From the NCBI RefSeq assembly GCF_001311865.1, contig NZ_BBCD01000014.1:1-64000 (forward strand): a stretch of DNA of 64,000 nt. Direction: 5' to 3'. The notes below the pieces were generated by a model. It was not told where the DNA came from. It worked only from the letters and a program-made list of their open reading frames with translations, and did not search any database. This document shows positions 58,630 to 64,000 of this stretch, piece after piece (the stretch's first letter is position 1; each line of letters begins with the position of its first letter). The DNA is from Piscibacillus salipiscarius JCM 13188. Lineage in GTDB: Bacteria; Bacillota; Bacilli; Bacillales; Alkalibacillaceae. The translations under genes were made by a program, and so were the position numbers.

Positions 58630-58944
58630 ATGACAGAGGAAGAGAATCAAACTAATGCGCAACATCAGTCGCGCGAAGATTACATTGATGAACAAATGCA
58701 ACAACACAAACGTTTTTACAAAAAGATCTATAACGTCCTTTATACACTTAATGACTTTACGGTGGCATTTTGGTTTTTAATCGGAAGTATATTCTTTTAT
58801 TTCGAGTCGTTAAAAACTTGGGGTGTCACGTTATTTGTCTTAGCCAGCTTTCAGTTTGCGATTAAACCAACCATCAGGTTAATTCATGAAATTAAAGCTC
58901 GTGGGCATTATGGTAGGGAATATGACCAACAGAATCAGGATTAA
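58630..58944 (+). CDS. YrhK-like membrane protein
   Basis: 104 residues. A polar N terminus (about 35 residues) is followed by the YrhK domain with two helices: YTLNDFTVAFWFLIGSIFFY and WGVTLFVLASFQFAIKP, ending RLIHEIKARGHYGREY. ATG 58630 follows AGGAGAG. Function unknown. Confidence 0.82.
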   Translation: MTEEENQTNAQHQSREDYIDEQMQQHKRFYKKIYNVLYTLNDFTVAFWFLIGSIFFYFESLKTWGVTLFVLASFQFAIKPTIRLIHEIKARGHYGREYDQQNQD

Positions 58945-59020
58945 ACCAGCGCTTGAATACTTTGGTAAAAAGGTATTATTAATATTATTAATTATTACCA
59001 AAGGTGGATTTAAGAGCGTA

Positions 59021-59493
59021 ATGAATAACAAACTTATTAATTTTATCTATTTAGGCGTAGTAACTTTTTTATATATTGCTTACATTTACATTGATATTAA
59101 ACATTTTTTACCACTCCAAGCAGCTTATAACAAAAGAAAAAACTTTCATCTAAAGAAATAGAACACATTAATCAAATAGGGACTCTATTAACTAGTATTA
59201 GTAACTTGATATCGGTTGCGTTTATCACTGTTTTAATTATCGGGTTAAAGTTTGTTTCATCAAAACACAATTTCTTGAATCACTTTTTAAAGGTTAATAT
59301 TATTTATCTAGTAACAGTCATTATGGCAGGACTAATGATCAATTCACTCACTAGCTTACCAATCGGTAATTCTATGCAGTTTGCATTTATTCCTCTTTCC
59401 TTGGTTTTAGGGCTAGCAGGTTATATGATCATTAAAAACTTTTCTCATTTAAAAAGAGCTCTATTAATCCTTCTTAATAGAGCTCTTTACTAA
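59021..59493 (+). CDS. Hypothetical multi-pass membrane protein
   Basis: About 157 residues over a frameshift at the A run near 59,140. It starts MNNKLINFIYLGVVTFLYIA and then has LTSISNLISVAFITVLIIGL, a third and fourth helix. The last 13 codons lie inside the terminator hairpin (59,454-59,490), so the protein may in fact end slightly earlier. No family recognised. Confidence 0.6.
59454..59490. terminator. Bidirectional terminator overlapping a gene end
   Basis: AAAGAGCTCTATTAA/TTAATAGAGCTCTTT, a perfect 15-bp stem between convergent genes. Confidence 0.85.
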
Positions 59494-59494
59494 T

Positions 59495-60505
59495 TTATTC
59501 GGTCTTTTCTTTGTGGTATGGTAGCTTCCTTTCACCGATTTGCTGCTGAATTAATGTTGCTTTTCCTTCAATAATCGGCTGAGATAACGTAATGACCCAC
59601 TTATTGGATAAGAACCAGACCATTGTACCTGCAATAACCGCGAGCGGGATGATGTCTAGGTTCTGATTCAGTTGCAATAAATCCTCTCGTCTTATGAACT
59701 GAATAAATAGTCCATGTAATAGATAGACGTATAGCGTATATTGCCCTAAGTTGGTAAAGCTAAATCGTTTTTTCGGTATTAAAATGACTAATGAAAATAC
59801 AATTAATAGGCTCAAGCTATATAGTCCTAAACGGTTGATCATGCCTGTTGAAACCATATTTAAGGCTTCATAAGAATAGGATCCAAACATGAGCTCTGCT
59901 GGAATAACAGGTTTAAAGTAACTTACAACTAATGTTACGGCCACAACACTCACAGCAGCAAATTTATATTTTACATTCTTCATTGGTAGATTTGACTCTG
60001 ACTAATCCAATATCCCATTATGAAGAATGGAAAAAAGACAAACGTTCTGGATAAGCTGAATTCATGGCCTATAAATGGCACAAACCCTATAAACGTCCCC
60101 ATTAAGAACGCTAGAATAATTCCCGGAACAGCTGGTATTTTTTAAACCAAATTAGTAATACATGCCAGCTAAATAAGCTTAATAAGAACCACAATGACCA
60201 ATGTGGATCTATTAAAGTTTGATACGGTCCATTACTTAGTGCTGTCACAACCGTATATATAAGCTGAAAAATTAAATATGGCAATAGTAGTTTCTTTGTA
60301 AGTTTTTCAAATATTCCTTACTACCTGCACCACTTGCAAAGAACCCACTAATAAATACAAACGCTGGTATATGAAATATATAGATCCACTGATATAAGGC
60401 ATCAGCAGTCTCAAAGTTCCCTTTCATTGGCTGAATTAAATGGCCAAATACAACAAAAAAAATGAAAAGGAGTCTTGCATTATCGAAATAAGCTTCTCTC
60501 CTCAT
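59495..60505 (-). CDS. Acyltransferase 3 family membrane protein
   Basis: About 337 residues over breaks near 60,295, 60,145 and 60,010. The start MRREAYFDNARLLFIFFVVF with FGHLIQP (conserved Arg and His of the family) and FHIPAFVFISGFFASGAGS are typical. The C-terminal helices include LGQYTLYVYLLHGLFIQFIR. The family O-acetylates sugars, peptidoglycan or polysaccharides; there is no extracytoplasmic SGNH domain, so it is the single-domain type. Confidence 0.87.
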
Positions 60506-60712
60506 ACATATCTACTCCTAAGACACACTTTTACTATTAAACTACCCCATATATCTTTATATTGAAACGGTTTTAAACGCTTTGTTATGGGATTGTTAAC
60601 ACTGTGTAACTATTAAAATATGCTTTTAATAAGGAAAATTTATTGATAAACTGTTATTATCTCTTATGAATATGTATATAATGAGTATGAACTATCTAAA
60701 GGAGATGGCATA

Positions 60713-61043
60713 ATGAAACGTCAGCATGCCTTCCGGTTTGTATTTTTAACAATCTTAACTGCATTTCTAATCGGAAACTTTAATGGAACAATTACAGATG
60801 GCCTTCCAGTTGATTTACCAAATAACGTTACTGAAAATAGTGAAGCACATTTTTTTTACTTCTGGATTAAACCATAATGATTTTTCAAAAGTAACTTTCT
60901 TTACCAATGCGATTATTATATTTATTCCGATTATCGGATACACTTTTTCATTGATTCCAACATGGTATTACCAATTAAGGAAAAGGCGACTAACTCCTGT
61001 CTTTTATAGGAGTTCCTATTTAATTCAATTTCCTAGTTATTGA
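60713..61043 (+). CDS. Small two-helix membrane protein
   Basis: About 110 residues over one frameshift at the T run near 60,855. N-terminal signal-anchor (AFRFVFLTILTAFLIGN), an extracytoplasmic loop with VDLPNNVTENSEA, a second helix (FTNAIIIFIPIIGYTFSLI) and a basic tail. ATG 60713 follows GGAGATGG. No family recognised. Confidence 0.6.
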
Positions 61044-61060
61044 AAACTAAATAACTAGGA
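61031..61060 (+). promoter_or_regulatory. Hairpin overlapping a ribosome binding site
   Basis: TCCTAGTTATT/AATAACTAGGA, an 11-bp stem whose right arm runs into the AGGAGGG site (61,057-61,063) of the 38-residue ORF. Confidence 0.55.
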
Positions 61061-61068
61061 GGGATCAG

Positions 61069-61185
61069 ATGTTAATTTTTAGATTTATGATGATTGGGTT
61101 ATTTTCATTAACTGCCTTGAGTCTATTTTCATTTCAAGGTATAGAAATTTATCATGCTTTTCTCGATCTTTTCAAAAATAAATAA
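61069..61185 (+). CDS. 38-residue membrane protein
   Basis: MLIFRFMMIGLFSLTALSLF, then SFQGIEIYHAFLDLFKNK: one hydrophobic helix and an amphipathic tail. ATG 61069 follows AGGAGGG. It is downstream of the two-helix protein and its start region is partly folded in a hairpin. No family recognised. Confidence 0.6.
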   Translation: MLIFRFMMIGLFSLTALSLFSFQGIEIYHAFLDLFKNK

Positions 61186-61194
61186 ACACTGCTG

Positions 61195-61220
61195 GGTGCA
61201 TAGTTGCTAAACTATGCACC
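61195..61220 (+). terminator. Hairpin after the 38-residue ORF
   Basis: Perfect 11-bp stem GGTGCATAGTT/AACTATGCACC with a 4-nt loop; the T run is weak. Confidence 0.6.
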
Positions 61221-61399
61221 TTATCAACTTAATGACTCGTTTAATCCCTTCATTAATTGCCCGTAATTCATACGATTAAAAAGCTCGACTAACTTCTTTG
61301 CCGTAATTCATCGCATAGTTAAGAGTAAAATAAAAAGAATGAGTTATAGTTTCCTGTTTCCAGTTAAAACATGTTAACTGGTTCTTTTTTTGGGAAAAT
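61221..61399. other. Intergenic, no convincing gene
   Basis: A 28-residue minus-strand frame with MNYGKEV and NRMNYGQLMKGLNESLS can be made with one frameshift but lacks a ribosome binding site. Otherwise empty. Confidence 0.4.
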
Positions 61400-61525
61400 A
61401 TCTACCCCATCTTCGGATTTATCTAACCCATTTTGAAATATATCTACCGCGAAATTTGTCGACGAAGTAAAAAACATCAATTTATCCACCCCTAAAATCA
61501 ATTTATCTAACCTTACAGAACAAAG
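61400..61525. repeat. Degenerate tandem array, 21-nt period
   Basis: Units start at 61,400, 61,421, 61,442, (61,463), 61,484 and 61,505, each beginning ATC(T/C)A(A/C)C. The minus-strand open frame through it codes a VDK-rich heptad peptide and has no good start. Same 21-nt period as the array at 69-236. Confidence 0.7.
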
Positions 61526-61710
61526 ACTTAGAAAACTCCCTCTTTGGAACTCTCCATGTCTTTTACTAATCATTTCCTTGGAAATCAATCATTCTCAAGC
61601 AATCAGGGCGCTTATACTGCTTTCGTTAGATTTAAAGTTTCCTAGATATGTTGATATAATGGTTTTTATCATTGATTATCAAGTTTGCTTTAAAAGAAAG
61701 GGTGACAGTT

Positions 61711-62115
61711 TTGGAATTTAGAGATTTTACAGTAGCGCAAGTTAGAGTGGCGAGACCCACTGATCAATTAAAAGAAGTGGTGCGTTTCTATAAAGAAGGA
61801 CTCGGACTTAGTGAAATTGGACATTTTGAAGGTCATCGGGGATATGAAGGTGTCATATTAGGATTACCTGGTACGGATTATCATCTGGAGTTCACACAGC
61901 ATGTAGACGGTAGTCCGTGCCCTGCCCCATCAAAAGATAATTTATTAGTCTTCTATATCGAGAATAAACAAGAGATCGATAAATTAGCTAACCGCCTAGA
62001 AGGCATGGGTTATCCTGAGGTTGAACCTGAAAATGACTATTGGAAAGAACAAGGAGTTACCATTGAAGATCCAGATGGTTGGAGAATTGTGTTAATGAAC
62101 CGTTCGTTTGTATAA
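61711..62115 (+). CDS. VOC (glyoxalase/bleomycin-resistance) family protein
   Basis: 134 residues with the paired beta-alpha-beta-beta-beta units of the VOC fold: VRVARPTDQLKEVVRFYKEG and TIEDPDGWRIVLMN, with the metal-binding acids near HLEFTQH and the C-terminal Glu/Asp. It resembles B. subtilis YycE. TTG 61711 follows AAGGGTGA; the longer frame to 61672 has no ribosome binding site. Substrate unknown. Confidence 0.87.
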   Translation: MEFRDFTVAQVRVARPTDQLKEVVRFYKEGLGLSEIGHFEGHRGYEGVILGLPGTDYHLEFTQHVDGSPCPAPSKDNLLVFYIENKQEIDKLANRLEGMGYPEVEPENDYWKEQGVTIEDPDGWRIVLMNRSFV

Positions 62116-62117
62116 AC

Positions 62118-62146
62118 AAAAACTACAGTTTTTTACTGTAGTTTTT
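62118..62146. terminator. Bidirectional terminator
   Basis: AAAACTACAGT/ACTGTAGTTTT between the VOC gene and rbsK; the rbsK stop lies inside it. Confidence 0.85.
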
Positions 62147-63008
62147 GCTCAATCAATCGATTCACTTCCTCTTTAGTTGGCATGCCAGCTTGTGCACCCA
62201 TTTTTTGAACAGACAGCGCGGCTGCAGCATTCGCAAACTGTACCGCTTCAGGTAGGCTGTTCCCCTCTCCAAGTCTGACGGCAAGTGCTCCATTAAACGT
62301 ATCTCCAGCGCCTGTTGTATCAACGACTTTGACATTATAAGCTGGCATAAGTTGCTTTTTTCCATCTAAAATAAATTCAGCTCCACCTTTTCCTTTCGTC
62401 ACAATTAATGATTCGATTTGTTCTCCATTAAATAATTGTGCATGTTCTGTCTCATTAGGTGTTACATAGGTAACCTTTTTCCACCATTCAGAAGGTAACT
62501 CCATAGCTGGTGCGGGATTCACAATCAGTGGAATGTCATATTGATGACATAACTCTATGCAATACATAATTGTGTCTTTCGGAATTTCAAACTGCAGCAA
62601 GACATAATCACTGTTTATAATGGCTTCTTTAGTTTGATCTAAATAATCCGTTGAAACATGTTCATTGGCTCCGCCGATAATAATAATCCGGTTATCTTGT
62701 TCACTTAAAATAATATTGGCAAGCCCCGATGATGTATTTTGAATACGTCTCACATTGCCAGAGTTGATGCCTTCTCGTTTTAAGTTACTTAGAAGCTGTT
62801 CACCAAACTCATCATCCCCAACACATCCAATCATTGTTACATCAGCTCCAAGTCTTGCAGCCGCTACTGCTTGGTTCGCCCCTTTTCCACCTGGAATCGT
62901 TTGGAACTCAGATCCTCTTACCGTTTCTCCTTGAACTGGGAATTGGTCTGTCATAGTGACAAGATCCATGTTAATACTGCCAACAACAGTGATTTTTGGT
63001 CGTTTCAA
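62133..63008 (-). CDS. rbsK: Ribokinase
   Basis: 291 residues, PfkB family. The N-terminal VVGSINMDLVTMTDQFPVQG, substrate motif GGKGANQAVAAARLGADVTM and catalytic DTTGAGDTFNGALAVRL (Asp base and anion hole) are all present. It phosphorylates ribose at O5. TTG 63008 follows GGGGGG at 7 nt; the longer frame to 63050 overlaps the upstream gene. It lies 22 nt after the nucleoside hydrolase gene: the hydrolase releases ribose, the kinase traps it. Confidence 0.94.
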   Translation of the reverse strand: MKRPKITVVGSINMDLVTMTDQFPVQGETVRGSEFQTIPGGKGANQAVAAARLGADVTMIGCVGDDEFGEQLLSNLKREGINSGNVRRIQNTSSGLANIILSEQDNRIIIIGGANEHVSTDYLDQTKEAIINSDYVLLQFEIPKDTIMYCIELCHQYDIPLIVNPAPAMELPSEWWKKVTYVTPNETEHAQLFNGEQIESLIVTKGKGGAEFILDGKKQLMPAYNVKVVDTTGAGDTFNGALAVRLGEGNSLPEAVQFANAAAALSVQKMGAQAGMPTKEEVNRLIEQKLQ

Positions 63009-63030
63009 CGTACTTCCCCCCCTCTCTAGC

Positions 63031-63969
63031 CTATGAATATGATGCAACACTTTTTTCTAGTAAGGTCCAAAACTTCGAAGTATTAGCTTCAGTTGCAAAA
63101 TGAACATTGGGTTCTTTTCCAGTCACACCAAGCCTGTCCACTGCTGTCATCCCATACGAATGCTCGCCCTTTGTTTCGATGTCGACATGAACATGTTTAA
63201 ACGTGAAGATCGATGGGTCAATCAAATAAGCAATCGTACACGCATCATGAATAGGAGCTCCTTCAAAATCAAACACGTCTTGGTACGTTTTAGTGAAGAA
63301 ATGTAGTAATTCAACGACAAATTCAGATACATTATTATTAATGTTTTGTAGTTTAGCAATCTCTTCATTTGTTGCGAGTACTTGATGAGTAACATCTAGG
63401 CCAAACATACATATTGGTATACCACTTTTGAACACCACATCAGCCGCTTCTGCATCTACATAAATGTTAAATTCTGCTGCTGGCGTCCAGTTGCCGAACG
63501 TTCCCCCGCCCATTAAAACAATCTCGCTAATCTTTTGTTTTAGTTCAGGCTCTTTAATTAAGACCATCGCAATATTTGTAAGTGGTCCTGTTGCAACTAA
63601 CGTAATCGGCTCATCCGTATTATGTAAAATCTCTAAAATCAAATCCACAGCATGAGTGTCAATAATTTGCTTTGTTGGAACATCTGGTAAATTTGGGCCT
63701 TCTAAACCTGATTCACCATGAATACTCTCAGCCACTTCAATATCTTTAACTAACGGCCTTTTAGCCCCTTTCGCAACAGGCACTTGCTCTAGTCCGATAA
63801 TATCGCATATTCTAAGCGCATTAAGCGTGTTTTTCTCGACTTCCACATTACCGCCAACTGTTGTGATGGCTTTAATATTTAATAAGTCTTGATTAGATGC
63901 TGCTAAAATCATCGCTATCGCATCGTCATGTCCCGGGTCGCAATCGATGATAATGTTGGTTTTTGTCAT
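63031..63969 (-). CDS. Inosine/uridine-type nucleoside hydrolase
   Basis: 312 residues, intact. The metal-binding N-terminal motif IIIDCDPGHDDAIAMILA, VATGPLTNIAMVL, and MGGGTFGNWTPAAEFNIYVD are classic, as is the C-terminal APIHDACTIAYLIDP. It splits ribonucleosides into base and ribose, probably preferring pyrimidines (RihA/RihB-like). ATG 63969 follows AGAGGTGA. The 31 nt beyond are the window edge, so further upstream genes of the operon may exist. Confidence 0.93.
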   Translation of the reverse strand: MTKTNIIIDCDPGHDDAIAMILAASNQDLLNIKAITTVGGNVEVEKNTLNALRICDIIGLEQVPVAKGAKRPLVKDIEVAESIHGESGLEGPNLPDVPTKQIIDTHAVDLILEILHNTDEPITLVATGPLTNIAMVLIKEPELKQKISEIVLMGGGTFGNWTPAAEFNIYVDAEAADVVFKSGIPICMFGLDVTHQVLATNEEIAKLQNINNNVSEFVVELLHFFTKTYQDVFDFEGAPIHDACTIAYLIDPSIFTFKHVHVDIETKGEHSYGMTAVDRLGVTGKEPNVHFATEANTSKFWTLLEKSVASYS

Positions 63970-64000
63970 GAAGCGTCACCTCTAAATTCTCTATATATAC

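Noticed and set aside
61221-61320. 28-residue minus-strand ORF
   Set aside because: Needs a frameshift and lacks a ribosome binding site.
61364-61588. Minus-strand frame coding a VDK-rich peptide
   Set aside because: Produced by the 21-nt repeat array; no credible start signal.

Overview
The window looks like chromosome from a low-GC, spore-forming Bacillaceae species, possibly a halotolerant one. Supporting this are a three-gene Ger spore-germinant receptor operon, a cytochrome bd oxidase with the small subunit CydS, a Rex operator, PaiB, CsoR/CopZ/CopA, and strong AGGAGG-type ribosome binding sites. A technical feature dominates the reading: roughly half of the genes carry one or more single-base frameshifts, nearly always at homopolymer runs, and both sides of each break encode one intact family protein. 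I therefore describe rebuilt genes spanning the breaks rather than pseudogenes, and treat the breaks as probable sequencing errors.

Layout. 1-11,085 is core chromosome: YceI and a divergent HxlR regulator sharing an operator; AlsT; a two-domain gamma-glutamylcyclotransferase and a GIY-YIG protein; a CPBP protease; cydA-cydB-cydS with an extra 31-residue membrane protein ORF in front; a membrane-anchored PstS-like binding protein; and small housekeeping genes. 11,086-11,158 is tRNA-Val(GAC). 11,117-33,816 is a genomic island of about 22.65 kb bounded by a 53-bp direct repeat of the tRNA 3' end, with integrase and excisionase next to the tRNA and 19-bp arm-type repeats at both ends. Its cargo is defence-like: a McrBC-type restriction operon with two unlike DNA methyltransferases and a separate LAGLIDADG-like protein; an HNH nuclease; a PIN-like nuclease; an orphan MazF; a RuvC-like resolvase; a three-gene operon of PD-(D/E)XK nuclease, HEPN-motif protein and membrane protein; two degenerate recombinases; and a run of small unknown acidic proteins. 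It also holds two strongly structured non-coding loci, about 190 nt near 17.1 kb (minus strand) and about 600 nt at 27.2-27.8 kb (plus strand, with its own promoter).

33.8-49 kb is a copper-linked region: copZ, csoR-copA, then an operon of PIG-L-like protein, oligopeptide-type ABC transporter and MATE exporter, then a sulfite/nitrite-reductase-like gene. Four sites of the form (A/T)TAC-N9/10-GTAT lie in their promoter regions, which suggests one CsoR-family regulon. 49-64 kb holds an ECF41 sigma factor with a DoxX partner, DinB, an XRE regulator with small membrane proteins, an LprI-like lipoprotein, PaiB, the gerB-gerA-gerC operon, YrhK, an acyltransferase, a VOC protein, ribokinase and a nucleoside hydrolase. 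Two intergenic arrays with an exact 21-nt period lie near the two ends of the window.

Working together: cydABS with Rex gives low-oxygen respiration controlled by NADH; nucleoside hydrolase and ribokinase salvage ribose from nucleosides; CsoR, CopZ and CopA give copper efflux; the island groups many nucleases and modification enzymes typical of anti-phage cargo.
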